A stretch of DNA of 64,000 nucleotides from Micromonospora antibiotica (GCF_017599305.1 NZ_JAGFWR010000001.1:372001-436000); one strand, 5' to 3'. Numbered from the stretch's first letter, positions 42,352 through 51,887 are shown. Notes: generated by a model not told the origin, from the sequence alone. A program made the numbers and translations.

Positions 42352-42548
42352 CGTCCCGGCCCCCGGTTCCGGCTGTCCGTCCAGCGATCCGGCACGACGA
42401 CGTTCGTCATCCGGCCCGGCCCCCGGTAGGGCGGAATGAACGGGCCGATCGGACCGGGGACGATCGGCGGCGCGGGCGGTGGTGGGGGCTGCGGGGCTGG
42501 TTTGGGGTGGGGCTTCGGAGCGGGTTTCGGCTGGTCGTCCTTCTTCAC
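42348..42548 (-). CDS. Small Pro/Lys-rich protein, first of the operon
   Basis: This 66-residue protein starts VKKDDQPKPAPKPHPKP and is largely disordered, ending with GPFIPPYRGPGRMTNVVVPDRW. The GTG at 42548 has GGAGG 5 bp upstream, and the stop overlaps the next start by ATGA. Function unknown. A 20-bp inverted repeat lies 30 bp upstream. Confidence 0.6.
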   Translation of the reverse strand: MKKDDQPKPAPKPHPKPAPQPPPPPAPPIVPGPIGPFIPPYRGPGRMTNVVVPDRWTDSRNRGPGR

Positions 42549-42578
42549 GGGACCTCCTACCCATCGGTGCTGGCTCGC

Positions 42579-42634
42579 CATGTCGCCGAGATAGCGGTAT
42601 CGGTGCGAGCGGAAACCGCTATCTCGGCGACATG
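42579..42634. repeat. Perfect 20-bp inverted repeat in a divergent promoter region
   Basis: The arms 42579-42598 and 42615-42634 (starting CATGTCGCCGAG) are exact complements with a 16-nt loop. It lies upstream of the leftward three-gene operon and the rightward HTH gene. It is far longer than most operators, so a repetitive extragenic palindrome or RNA hairpin is possible. Confidence 0.85.
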
Positions 42635-42871
42635 AAGTCGGTCTCCTGATCCCGACCCCCGCCGGTGGCCGGGTTGGTGACACTCCGGTGTGGAATCCGC
42701 TACTCTCGGCGGCGAAGTGTGATGGCGGTGACCTGGTCGATCGATCACGACCACAGATCAAGCAGACCATTCCTGGTGACGTGATCGAACGGTCACCGAT
42801 CGGCAGTGACTCGTATCCACTAGGCATCGACTAGGCATTTCCGCAGTCGACGACACGCCACCGAGGGGGAC

Positions 42872-44368
42872 ATGCCGGCTCGTGCCAGGGACGCGACACC
42901 GAACCTCGCCCTCTACAACCTCCGTGACAGGGGCGGGCAGACACAGCAGGATGTGGCCGACGCACTCAACCGGCTGGGCGTGCCGCGTGGAAAGAGATTG
43001 GCGATCACTGCCAACCAGGTCAGCAGGTGGGAGCGAGGTGTCACGTACCCGTCTGCGCTGTATCGGCAACTCCTCGCCGAGCACTTCGGCGTCTCGGTGC
43101 AAACGCTCGGGTTGACGCGTCAGCGCATCACCCCAGATCAGGCCGTATCCTCCGCGTTGGACTCGGGAGGCTTGGTCATTCAGCATGGGTCGGATGCGAC
43201 AGTGCATCCTCAGGTCGAAGCCAATCAGGACGAATGGCGAGCCGTCCGACGGAAGTTGAACGGCCACCGGGTGCCGCTGGCACGAGAGGCTGCCCGGCTG
43301 TACGGCAGCGAGCACCGGCTTGGTGACACGGGCCTGATCACGGCATCGGGCTGGCTACCCCCTGCCCCGATTGAGCTGAGTGAGTTCGGTATCGCATTCT
43401 CGCCGGCATCGTCGCCGCCGCTGGTAACGGGCACCGAGGACGCGGCGGCCCCCGTTCGCCCGCTGATCTCACCGGATCGCAGACACCAGCGTTACAGTCT
43501 CGCGCTCCGCGACGTCGAGCAGCCGCAGCTCTTCGAGAACCGGCTGGCCTGGCACCTCACCGGGGTCGACTGGCTCCGCACGGACCGCGCGTTGACCTTC
43601 ACCGAGGGGACCTACTTCGGTGGTGTCGACGTCTCCGAGGCTCTGGCCCACGAGATGGCTGCCTCCCACATCACCGGCGACGGCAGCGGGATCCTGCCCG
43701 CATCATGGCGCAATCTGGCGTTCCGCCGGCTGGTGGGTGACCCGTTCGCGTCGGATCACCGGCCAGTAGTGCCGTCGTCCGTCGACACGCTGACGTTGCG
43801 GGCCGACCCCGACGGGGTGACCTTCGTGCTGCACCACCGGGCGGTGGGCAAGGTGGCGATGGCGGGTGGAACCCTGCACATCATGCCCGCCGGTGTCTTC
43901 CAACCGTCGAGCGTCCTGCCGGCGGCGCAGGCCGACGATTTCGACCTGTGGCGCAACATCGTCCGGGAGTACAGCGAAGAGTTCCTCGGCAACGCCGAGC
44001 ACGGTGGCGAGGGTGCACCGGCCGACTATCACGCCGAGCCGTTGGCGTCGCTCGTCGAGGCGTACCAGGCCGGTGGTGTTCGGGTCTTCTGCCTGGGCGT
44101 GGCATTGGACGCCCTCACCCTGTGGGGAGAGATCCTGACCGTCGCGGTGTTCGACGGTCCCACGTACGACCGGCTCTTTGCCGACATGGTCACCTTCAAC
44201 GCTGAGGGCACGGTGGTCACGACGGGCCGGCTCAAGCCGACATCGGCGCTGCCGTTCACCCGCCACACCATCGACGAGATCACCAGCGGCGGGCAGCTCG
44301 CGCCGGCTGCCGCTGGCTGTATCCAGCTTGCCTGGGAACACCGCCGGACGATCCTGGGAAGGGATTGA
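42872..44368 (+). CDS. Large XRE-type HTH regulator with uncharacterised C-terminal domain
   Basis: This 498-residue protein has an N-terminal HTH (about 12-75: YNLRDRGGQTQQDVADALNRL, then TANQVSRWERGVTYPS) and a long C-terminal region of no recognised family. The latter has conserved-looking stretches FDLWRNIVREYSEEFLGNAEHGG and CLGVALDALTLWGEIL; the first recalls a NUDIX-like loop. The product probably binds DNA and senses a metabolite. The ATG at 42872 follows GAGGGGGA. The epimerase gene starts 2 bp after its stop. Confidence 0.78.
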   Translation: MPARARDATPNLALYNLRDRGGQTQQDVADALNRLGVPRGKRLAITANQVSRWERGVTYPSALYRQLLAEHFGVSVQTLGLTRQRITPDQAVSSALDSGGLVIQHGSDATVHPQVEANQDEWRAVRRKLNGHRVPLAREAARLYGSEHRLGDTGLITASGWLPPAPIELSEFGIAFSPASSPPLVTGTEDAAAPVRPLISPDRRHQRYSLALRDVEQPQLFENRLAWHLTGVDWLRTDRALTFTEGTYFGGVDVSEALAHEMAASHITGDGSGILPASWRNLAFRRLVGDPFASDHRPVVPSSVDTLTLRADPDGVTFVLHHRAVGKVAMAGGTLHIMPAGVFQPSSVLPAAQADDFDLWRNIVREYSEEFLGNAEHGGEGAPADYHAEPLASLVEAYQAGGVRVFCLGVALDALTLWGEILTVAVFDGPTYDRLFADMVTFNAEGTVVTTGRLKPTSALPFTRHTIDEITSGGQLAPAAAGCIQLAWEHRRTILGRD

Positions 44369-44369
44369 C

Positions 44370-45314
44370 GTGCACGTATTGGTTACCGGTGGGCTGGGTT
44401 TCCTCGGGCACGCCGTCGCTCTCGACCTGCTCGCCGCCGGCCATCGGGTCACCGTGCTGAGCCGGGGGCGTACCGACCGTAAGCCGGCACCGGGTGCCGA
44501 CCTGGTGACCGGCGACCTCCGCGACCGCGCCGGGATCGCGGCGGTCGTTCGGACCGGGTCTTACGACGGTGTCGTGCACCTGGCCGCGCTCACCAGCGGA
44601 CGCGACTCGCTTGCCAACCCGCTGACCTACTTCAACGTCAATGCCACCGGCACGCTCCACCTGCTGATGGCGTTGGATTCGGTACGCGACCGGGCGGCCC
44701 CGGCGTCGTTCGTGCTCGCCTCTACCAACATCGTGTACGGGTCACAGCGCAGCGGCACGCTGTCGGAAGACCTGGAGGTGCACCCGGAGAGCCCGTACGG
44801 CGCGTCGAAGGTCGCGGCGGAGCAGATGGTGGCCGGGTATGCCGCGACCGGCGCGTTCGGGGCGATGACTGTGCGCCCGTTCAACGTCGCCGGGGCGGTC
44901 GACGGGATCGCCGACACCGACCCGGTGCGGCTTATCCCAAACGTCTTCCGCGCGATGACCGGCCAAATCGACTACCTCACCCTCAACGGCGACGGCTCAG
45001 CTGTACGGGACTTCGTGCACATCGCCGACGTCGCCACCGGCATCCGCCTCGCCCTTGACGCGTGTACACCCGGCACCCACCATGTCCTCAACCTGGCCTC
45101 CGGGGTCGGAACGAGCATGGCCGGGGTGATCGCCGCCGCCGAGCAGGTCACCGGCCGGTCCGTGGCGGTGCGGCAACGGCCCCCGAAGCCGGAGCCGTCA
45201 CACCTGGTGGGGGAGATTAGCAGGGCGCGGGCGCTTCTCGGCTGGGAACCGGCCTGCTCCGGCCTGACTCGGATGATCACGGACGGTTGGACAGCCTGGC
45301 AACGCCTCGGCTGA
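44370..45314 (+). CDS. NAD-dependent epimerase/dehydratase
   Basis: This 314-residue extended SDR protein has the Rossmann motif VTGGLGFLG at residues 5-13, the YxxxK catalytic motif as YGASK (SPYGASKVAAEQM), and RDFVHIADVATGI. It should act on a nucleotide sugar; the substrate is not evident. The GTG at 44370 is directly after the HTH stop, so both are co-transcribed. Confidence 0.9.
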   Translation: MHVLVTGGLGFLGHAVALDLLAAGHRVTVLSRGRTDRKPAPGADLVTGDLRDRAGIAAVVRTGSYDGVVHLAALTSGRDSLANPLTYFNVNATGTLHLLMALDSVRDRAAPASFVLASTNIVYGSQRSGTLSEDLEVHPESPYGASKVAAEQMVAGYAATGAFGAMTVRPFNVAGAVDGIADTDPVRLIPNVFRAMTGQIDYLTLNGDGSAVRDFVHIADVATGIRLALDACTPGTHHVLNLASGVGTSMAGVIAAAEQVTGRSVAVRQRPPKPEPSHLVGEISRARALLGWEPACSGLTRMITDGWTAWQRLG

Positions 45315-45426
45315 GCCCGGCTGACGAACCTTGTGATTGCTGTCGTCAAATACGCCTCGGGTGCGGATCTGACCCGATGTGAACGCTCTCCCCTTCAGGG
45401 CCGAGCTGAGGTCTCCGACCTGCTCA

Positions 45427-48400
45427 TTATTCGGTGCTCGGTAGGGCGACCTCTATATAGGCCCGTAAGGTCTCATATGCCTCGTCCCAGGCTGGCACCC
45501 TCCCTGATGTGGGACCACTGCACGCTCTCACCAGCTCCGACAGGACATCGGATACGAGTTCCGGACGACGTCGCGAAAGATCAATCAGCGCGCCTTTAGC
45601 CTGCTGCCGTATGTCGGCTTCATTATGCCTCAATAGTAGTATAAAAACCCTTTGGAGCTTGCCGGTAGGTGGAGCCTGACACAGCGCTCTTACGGCTTTG
45701 GTTCCTATAAACCCAAACTCGGTGGTGGCGAGGGTGGTCAGGGCGGTGATGACGGGTGGGGTGAGTGCTCCGCCGTCGGCCAGCGCGGATCCCGCGTGGA
45801 TGCGGATGTGCGGGTCGGTGGTGGTGGTGGCGAGGGTGGTCAGGGCGGTGATGACGGGTGGGGTGAGTGCTCCGCCGATGGCCAGCGCGGATCCCGCGCC
45901 GATGCGGATGTGCGGGTCGGTGGTGGTGGTGGCGAGGGTGGTCAGGGCGGTGATGACGGGTGGGGTGAGTGCTCCGCCGTCGGCCAGCGCGGATCCCGCG
46001 CCGATGCGGATGTGCGGGCTGGTGGTGGTGGTGGCGAGGGTGGTCAGGGCGGTGATGACGGGTGGGGTGAGTGCTCCGCCGTCGGCCAGCGCGGATCCCG
46101 CGCCGATGCGGATGTGCGGGTCGGTGGTGGTGGTGGCGAGGGCGGTCAGGGCGGTGATGACGGGTGGGGTGAGTGCTCCGCCGTCGGCCAGCGTCGATAC
46201 TGCGCCGATGCGGAGGTCCCGGTCGGTGGTGGTGGCGAGGGTGGTCAGGGCGGTGATGACGGGTGGGGTGAGTGCTCCGCCGTCGGCCAGCGCGGATCCC
46301 GCGCCGATGCGGATGTGCGGGTCGGTGGTGGTGGTGGCGAGGGTGGTCAGGGCGGTGATGACGGGTGGGGTGAGTGCTCCGCCGATGGCCAGCGCCGATC
46401 CCGCGCGGATGCGGATGCGCGGGTCGGTGGCGGTGGCGGCGAGAGTGACCAGTGTGGCGGTGATGGCTGGGGGCAGCGGGCCCAGTCGCGCGGCGATGCC
46501 AGCCAGTCCGCACCAAATCTGGTGGTTGGCGGAGGTGAGTTTGGTGGCCTGGCTTTCCAGGGCAGCATGGAATCGATCAGCGGCCTTGGTGCCGCTCAAC
46601 GCCGCTAACCGTGCCGATAGGGCGCTCCGATATGCGGCGAAACGGCACCTGCTGTGCTTCTGGTCCAGCCACTCGTCGATTGCCTGGTTGATCACCGCGT
46701 CGATGGTCGCGGTCTTCAGGGGTGTGTCGTCGGCGAGGACCCGGAGCATGAACAGGAAGTCCCGGCCCAGCAGTTCCTCGTACGGGCTCGGGTTGCCCTC
46801 GGCCGGATAGATCGCCTTCGCCACCACGTCGTCGATCTGTTCGACGTAGTCGGTGCCGATCAGGCCGAGCGCGAGCAGGATCGGCTCCTCGTAGCGGGGG
46901 TCGTGCAACCGGCGGCGGATTTCGCTGATCCGGTCGGTGGCCGAGCCACGGAACGCCAGCGCCCGGCCGGCGTAGTACTCCTCGAAGGTCAGGTGGGCGA
47001 AGCCGTACCGGCCGGGAGCACGCTCGACCAGCAGGCCGGTGTGCGTGTCGGCCTTGTCGACGAAGTCGAGCACCCCCAGCCCGGCCTCGGTGCGGAGAGG
47101 GTCGGCGGCCTCCAGCACCCGCGGATCCCACCCGGTGCCCTGGTGCGCCGCCCACAACGGACCGAGCACTTCAAGTAGCTCTGCCCGGGTGGCGGCGCCC
47201 TCCGGGCGGTGCTCGTGCATCCACCAGCCCAGCTCGGTCAGCCACCGGGTGAGGATCCGCTCGTCGGGCAGGTCGGCCTCGGCGACCCCCTGGGCGCTGC
47301 GCCAGGTGCGGCCGAGCGCGTTGCACACCTCCACGTACGCCTCGACCCGCCGGTGCGGGAGCCGGCCGCTGGCCCGGTGCACCAGCACCAGCGCGGTCAA
47401 CAGCAGCGGGTTGGCGGCGAGCCGGCGTACCCCGGCGTTGGTCGTGAGGGCCTGTTCGATCGCGGTGGCCTCGCGTGCGCCGGCCAGTCGGGTCGCCTCG
47501 GCGGACCGGCCCGGGGTCTCGGCGCGTTCGACCTCGCGGCAGTAGACGTCGAGGAACCGGGTGATCGTCGGGTCGTCCATGTCCTGGAGCCGCACCGCGC
47601 GGAACGGCTCCGGCAGCGGGGCGGCCTGATAGCCGGCGATTCGGCTGGTCACCACGAACCGGTTGCCCTGCCGGGCGTGAGCGGTTACGAAGTTGACCAC
47701 CGCCGTGACCACGCCCCGGCGCAGCTCCGCCGAGGCGATCTCGTCCAGGCCGTCCAGCAGCACCAGGCAGCGGCCGGCGTCGAGTTGGCGGCGCAGCAGG
47801 TCGGTCAGGCCCGGCAGGGTGCACTCGGCGCGGCGGAGCTGGCGGGGCAGGAACTTGCCGATGCCCCCCTCGGGGAACCCCTGGCGGGCGTACTCGCCGA
47901 TGCGGAGGTAGACCGGGAACAGCGCGTCCCGGCCCTGGACCTGCTCGCCGCTGATTAGCGCTCGGGCGTGGGTCAGGGCGAGGTAGCGCAGCAGAGTGGT
48001 CTTACCCGTTCCCGGATCGCCCAGGACCAGTAACTGGGCGGCGTCGCGGGCCGCATCGAGGACCGGCTGCCTTGCCGGCTGTTCGGTCTCGGCGGCGAAC
48101 CGGTGGCCGTACTGCGTCTGCAATCGGTCGAGGGCGGCCTCGAAGCCGGTGTGGTCCAGCTCCTCCGCGGCCACCAGGGCGGCCAGCCGCTCCCGCTCCC
48201 GCTCGAACCAGGCCCGCGCCCGATCGCCGGGATTGCGGTCCCGCCGCGCCTGTAAGCCGACGAACACCTCGCCCAACGGAAGCTGCACGGTGGTGTTCCG
48301 GACCACCCCGACGGTACGCAGGTAGCGGTGCTGGTCGATCAGCCAGCGCAGGTAGGCGACCCGGTCGTCGTCGGTGGCGTCGACCGCGCCCAGGCGCTCG

Positions 48401-48879
48401 GCGATGCGGGTGGTCGCCTGGGCGGTCGACGCGGCATCGGAGCGGCCGAGCATCCCCTGGAGGGCCGCCTCGCGGCGTACCTCGGCGTCCAACCCGTCGA
48501 GCAGGGCCTTGAACGCGGGCCGCAGCAGGCCGATCCGGTCGAACCGCTCGTCGTCGGAGGCGGCCGGGCCCAGCGAGTCGACGGCCCGTTCCGCCAGCCG
48601 CACCGGCGAGGTCGGCACACCGGGGACGAGCACCTTCGACAACTCGGGAGCGCCCTCGTGCACCCAGAAGCCGTCGTTGACGTCGAACTCGGCCAGCCGG
48701 TCACCGTACGACCTGTTCAGTTCGGTGAGGGCGCGGCACAACGCCCGTTCCAGGGCCTTGCGTTCCGGGTCTCCCCACACGCGGGCCTTGACGCCCTTGG
48801 CGGCGGCGGTGCCGATCTCCTTGCCGAGCTGCGCCAGGATCGACTTTGCCAGCGCCGTGGCCAGCGCGACAGGGTCCAT
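45427..48879 (-). CDS. NACHT-domain STAND NTPase with C-terminal HEAT-like repeats
   Basis: This 1150-residue protein has an N-terminal helical domain (about 1-275). A NACHT NTPase follows, with Walker A GDPGTGKT at residues 287-294, Walker B LVLLDGLDE at 372-380 and sensor TSRIAGY at 411-417. A winged-helix/helical region runs to about 780. A C-terminal solenoid follows of about eight HEAT-like repeats of 34 residues (TPPVITALTTLA...GSALADGGAL). The plan resembles bacterial NACHT proteins, some of which sense phage and trigger abortive infection. The N-terminal effector is not recognised. The ATG at 48879 is preferred over a TTG at 48888. It stands alone. Confidence 0.88.
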   Translation of the reverse strand: MDPVALATALAKSILAQLGKEIGTAAAKGVKARVWGDPERKALERALCRALTELNRSYGDRLAEFDVNDGFWVHEGAPELSKVLVPGVPTSPVRLAERAVDSLGPAASDDERFDRIGLLRPAFKALLDGLDAEVRREAALQGMLGRSDAASTAQATTRIAERLGAVDATDDDRVAYLRWLIDQHRYLRTVGVVRNTTVQLPLGEVFVGLQARRDRNPGDRARAWFERERERLAALVAAEELDHTGFEAALDRLQTQYGHRFAAETEQPARQPVLDAARDAAQLLVLGDPGTGKTTLLRYLALTHARALISGEQVQGRDALFPVYLRIGEYARQGFPEGGIGKFLPRQLRRAECTLPGLTDLLRRQLDAGRCLVLLDGLDEIASAELRRGVVTAVVNFVTAHARQGNRFVVTSRIAGYQAAPLPEPFRAVRLQDMDDPTITRFLDVYCREVERAETPGRSAEATRLAGAREATAIEQALTTNAGVRRLAANPLLLTALVLVHRASGRLPHRRVEAYVEVCNALGRTWRSAQGVAEADLPDERILTRWLTELGWWMHEHRPEGAATRAELLEVLGPLWAAHQGTGWDPRVLEAADPLRTEAGLGVLDFVDKADTHTGLLVERAPGRYGFAHLTFEEYYAGRALAFRGSATDRISEIRRRLHDPRYEEPILLALGLIGTDYVEQIDDVVAKAIYPAEGNPSPYEELLGRDFLFMLRVLADDTPLKTATIDAVINQAIDEWLDQKHSRCRFAAYRSALSARLAALSGTKAADRFHAALESQATKLTSANHQIWCGLAGIAARLGPLPPAITATLVTLAATATDPRIRIRAGSALAIGGALTPPVITALTTLATTTTDPHIRIGAGSALADGGALTPPVITALTTLATTTDRDLRIGAVSTLADGGALTPPVITALTALATTTTDPHIRIGAGSALADGGALTPPVITALTTLATTTTSPHIRIGAGSALADGGALTPPVITALTTLATTTTDPHIRIGAGSALAIGGALTPPVITALTTLATTTTDPHIRIHAGSALADGGALTPPVITALTTLATTEFGFIGTKAVRALCQAPPTGKLQRVFILLLRHNEADIRQQAKGALIDLSRRRPELVSDVLSELVRACSGPTSGRVPAWDEAYETLRAYIEVALPSTE
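45729..46541. repeat. Eight 102-bp tandem repeats inside the NACHT gene
   Basis: Units begin at about 45729, 45831, 45933, 46035, 46137, 46236, 46338 and 46440, giving a period of 102 bp (34 codons); one unit is 99 bp. Many inner units are identical at the DNA level for tens of bases. This points to recent duplication or gene conversion of the sensor-like region. The opposite strand appears as a false Gly/Asp/Cys-rich ORF. Confidence 0.9.
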
Positions 48880-49023
48880 GGCCGGCAAGTGTAGGCGTCA
48901 CCGACCACAAGAGAGGGTCACATAGCCGACCGGCTCCCGGTCGGCACGCACGTCGATACCCGGCCGGACCGGGCATCGCGACCCGGACGTCGGTCGGGAC
49001 GGTCGACGCGCCGGCCCGCCGCG

Positions 49024-49377
49024 TCAGCGGGTCAGGTCGACGGTGACGGTGACCCGGCCCCGGTCGTCCCGGCGGGCCACCGCGTGCCCGGCCCGGTCGA
49101 CCCCGTCGAGGTTCAGTGAGATCGGGCCGCCCTCGCCCAGGAAGTTCCGCCACCACTGCTTGGCGTCGGGCATCGCGACCTGGATGACCACCGTGTCACC
49201 GGTCTGTCGGTAGGCGACCGGGGTGCTGAACGTCCGCCCGGAACGGCGACCGGTGTAGGTGACCACGACCAGGTGCCGCCGGAGGAACCGCCCCCAGCGG
49301 GGCGACGACCGCAGCGCCATGACCCGGGTGTTGAACGACCGTGCCAATCCCGAGGGAAACGATCCTCGTTGACCCAT
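49024..49377 (-). CDS. Deazaflavin (F420)-dependent nitroreductase-family protein
   Basis: This 117-residue protein has the DUF385/Ddn fold pattern: LVVVTYTGRRSGRTFSTPVAYRQTGDTVVIQVAMPDAKQWWRNFL. This family uses F420H2 to reduce quinones or nitro compounds in actinobacteria. The ATG at 49377 is used; the upstream part of the frame has no conserved sequence. It is a single gene. Confidence 0.85.
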   Translation of the reverse strand: MGQRGSFPSGLARSFNTRVMALRSSPRWGRFLRRHLVVVTYTGRRSGRTFSTPVAYRQTGDTVVIQVAMPDAKQWWRNFLGEGGPISLNLDGVDRAGHAVARRDDRGRVTVTVDLTR

Positions 49378-49615
49378 CCGGGCCTCCGTCGTCGATGTGA
49401 GAGCTCCACGCCGACCGTAACACCGACCGGTCCCCCGGAACGTGAGGGAGAACCACGATTGCCGGCCAGGACCGGGGGGAGTGACACCGGCGTACACCGA
49501 TATGCCTGTCAGTCATATTTATGCCTGTCAGGCATACCGCTCTCCATGCACGGTGTGGGTCGCCGGCGCCGCGCCCGGAGGGGCGAGGCGCAGGTCGCCG
49601 CCGCGCCCGGAAGGG

Positions 49616-49740
49616 CGGTGGGTCGCCACCGCCACCGCCCACCGCCACCGCCACCGCCCACCGCCACCGCCACCGCCCACCGCCACCGCCACCGCCCACC
49701 GCCACCGCCACCGCCCACCGCCACCGCCACGGCCACCGCC
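49616..49740. repeat. CCACCGCCACCGCC tandem microsatellite
   Basis: About 125 bp of imperfect 18-bp units built from CCACCG and CCCACCG blocks lie between the reductase and the lysozyme-like genes. No gene is supported across it. Confidence 0.9.
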
Positions 49741-49850
49741 GGAGGGCCGGCGGTCAGGACGGGGGACGGCGGTCACGCCGGAGGGGCGGCGGGCACGGCG
49801 GAGCCGCGCGGGAGGGTCCGACCCTGCTCGCGCGGCCCCGGACGGGACGG

Positions 49851-50753
49851 TCAGCAGCGACCGACCATCGTCTTGACGTCGTAGGTGGTGTTGACCCAGG
49901 TGTCGGCCACGTAGCCGGTCACGCCCGTCGCCGGGTTGGTGATCCGGTCCCAGGTGGACGACGGCCAGTAGCCGCCGCTGACGTACTCGCCGAAGGTGTA
50001 GCAGGCGATGTTCACCGTAGCGCCGTAGTTGACGGAGCCGGCGATACCGTAGGTGGTGCCGGGCCCGGTGCGGATGTTGAGCGACGGGTTGGCCAGGATC
50101 GTCCCGGTCACGCCGACCGGCGGGTTGCCGCCGCCGAGGCGGGCCACGGCGGCCTGCGCGGCGGACAGATAGCCGGCGTACGCCCCGTTGTTGTACGTCG
50201 ACCAGGGCTGCCAGTTGCTGCCGCCGCTGGAGATGCTGTAGGCGGCGTTGGCGTTGCACTGGGCGTTGTACGCGCAGCTGTCGGTGACGGTGGGGTGGTA
50301 ACAGTTGTTGATCTGCCACAGCCCTCGGTCCAGCGAACCGTTCGAGCAGCCGCTGGTGGGGCCATTGCTGCCGACCGCCGACGGGTTGCAGGAGGACTCG
50401 GCCATCGCCACGGCCACGGCCGTGACCAGCGGGTTGTTCCGGAACCCGGCGGCGTACGCCACCTGGGCACACAGGTCGATGCCGACCGCGTTGACGCCCA
50501 CCCGGTTCGCCTTCGCACCGGTGGCGGGGCCACCGACGCTGGCCGGCTTGGCCTGGTCGGCCGGGCGGGACGCTGCCTTGGTCTGGTCGGCCGGGCGGGG
50601 GGCCGGCGCGGCCTGGGCGGCCGGGCCGGTGGTGGCGGATGCGGCGGTGGCGGGGGTGGGCATGGCGCTGACGCCGACGACGGCGACCAGCGTCAGGCCG
50701 AGGGCCAGACGCAGGGCACGTCGGGCCGCGGGGGCGGCAAGGGGGAGACGCAT
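49851..50753 (-). CDS. Secreted lysozyme/transglycosylase-like protein with SH3 domain
   Basis: This 300-residue preprotein has a signal peptide (about 1-37) and an Ala/Pro/Lys linker (about 38-85). An SLT/C-type-lysozyme-like domain follows (about 88-200: AVAVAMAESSCNPSAVG with the catalytic Glu in AES, and SLDRGLWQINNCYH). A C-terminal bacterial SH3 domain (about 215-300) contains NIRTGPGTTYG and VTGYVADTWVN. It would cut or bind peptidoglycan. The ATG at 50753 has AAAGGA upstream. The next gene downstream of its promoter is a related SH3 hydrolase. Confidence 0.87.
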   Translation of the reverse strand: MRLPLAAPAARRALRLALGLTLVAVVGVSAMPTPATAASATTGPAAQAAPAPRPADQTKAASRPADQAKPASVGGPATGAKANRVGVNAVGIDLCAQVAYAAGFRNNPLVTAVAVAMAESSCNPSAVGSNGPTSGCSNGSLDRGLWQINNCYHPTVTDSCAYNAQCNANAAYSISSGGSNWQPWSTYNNGAYAGYLSAAQAAVARLGGGNPPVGVTGTILANPSLNIRTGPGTTYGIAGSVNYGATVNIACYTFGEYVSGGYWPSSTWDRITNPATGVTGYVADTWVNTTYDVKTMVGRC

Positions 50754-50803
50754 CGTGATCCTTTCGGCGGACGACCGGAGGGGAGCCGGGCCGGGTGGGG
50801 GCG

Positions 50804-51619
50804 TCAGCGCCCGGTCCACTCCGGGTCGGCGTAGGACCAGCCGAGGTACGGCGCACCGGGCCAGCTCTGCGAGACGCGGCGGACGGTGGCCGCCGAGGTG
50901 ATGTAGTTGCCGTTGCCCTCGGAGAGCATCACGTGGCCGTAGTACCCGTTGATCGACGCGGCGGCGTAGAAGACCAGCGCGCCGGCCGGCGGGGTGCCCG
51001 TGGTGCGGATCATGCCGCGCGACAGCAGCGAGTTGTAGTGCACGATCGCCGACGCGTAGCCGCTGGCCGCCCGACCGTAGGCGTGCCCGACGAAGTTGTC
51101 GCACCAGCCGTCCCACTGGTGGTTGGAGTCACCCAGGTCCCCGTTGGTGTACGCCTGGCCGATCACCGAGCGGGCCCACGCCATGGCGCGGTCCTCCCGG
51201 GTGCCGGTGGGTGGCGGGGTGGTGGAGCACTCCGGCTCACCGGCGAGGTACTGGTTGAACCCCGGCGTGTTGGTGTAGTAGTCGCTGATCCAACCGCTGG
51301 CCGGGGAGCTGATCCGGTGCCAGACGGTGTTGCCGGAGATGTTGCGCCCGCGTACCGCGCACTCGGCGACGAACCCGGTGCCGTCGCCCAGGAGCGCCAC
51401 CGAGCCGGCGTTCGCGTCGTACGGGCTGGTGCGGACCATCAGGCCGGCGCCGCCCGTGCCGGCGACGCTGTAACCGGAGATGCCGGCGAACGACGGTGCG
51501 GCCGTGCCCACCAGGACCACCGCCGTGACGGCGCAGGCGGTGAGGATCCGCCCCACGAGTCGCGGCAGTCCCCGGCGGGGCACTGCGCCGGTGGCATTCG
51601 TACCGTTCGGCTGGTACAC
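50804..51619 (-). CDS. Secreted SH3/CHAP-like amidase
   Basis: This 271-residue preprotein has a signal peptide (about 22-45), an SH3-like domain (LMVRTSPYDANAGSV, about 55-125), and a C-terminal CHAP/NlpC-like domain. The latter contains Cys in WDGWCDNFVGHAYG and His in NGYYGHVMLSEGNG. It is a predicted peptidoglycan amidase or endopeptidase. The GTG at 51619 has AGGAG upstream. It is upstream of, and in the same direction as, the lysozyme-like gene. Confidence 0.82.
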   Translation of the reverse strand: MYQPNGTNATGAVPRRGLPRLVGRILTACAVTAVVLVGTAAPSFAGISGYSVAGTGGAGLMVRTSPYDANAGSVALLGDGTGFVAECAVRGRNISGNTVWHRISSPASGWISDYYTNTPGFNQYLAGEPECSTTPPPTGTREDRAMAWARSVIGQAYTNGDLGDSNHQWDGWCDNFVGHAYGRAASGYASAIVHYNSLLSRGMIRTTGTPPAGALVFYAAASINGYYGHVMLSEGNGNYITSAATVRRVSQSWPGAPYLGWSYADPEWTGR

Positions 51620-51887
51620 GCGGTTCTCCTTGTCGAGAGTTCGGCACCGCCCCGGAATCGGCGCGGTGGGCCCGTCGGACGGTGGCTCGCGCGGTCCGGT
51701 ATCCCCGGGGTGAACGCGATTTCGAGCCGTTCGGATGCGTGCCGGGGCCGACACTCCCCGTGAGATCATATTCAGCGGCACCTATCCGGCGGGTGGCTGC
51801 TCCGGGGTCGATCCTGTCCTGACGCCCGCCTGTAAAGCACTGGCATGACACACGTTGACACCAGGGTTTACACGCAGGGGAGGGCCC

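Noticed and set aside
45652..46608. A 318-residue Gly/Asp/Cys-rich repetitive ORF on the + strand
   Set aside because: It is the antisense of the 102-bp repeats in the NACHT gene; the leftward frame has Walker motifs and the correct codon bias.
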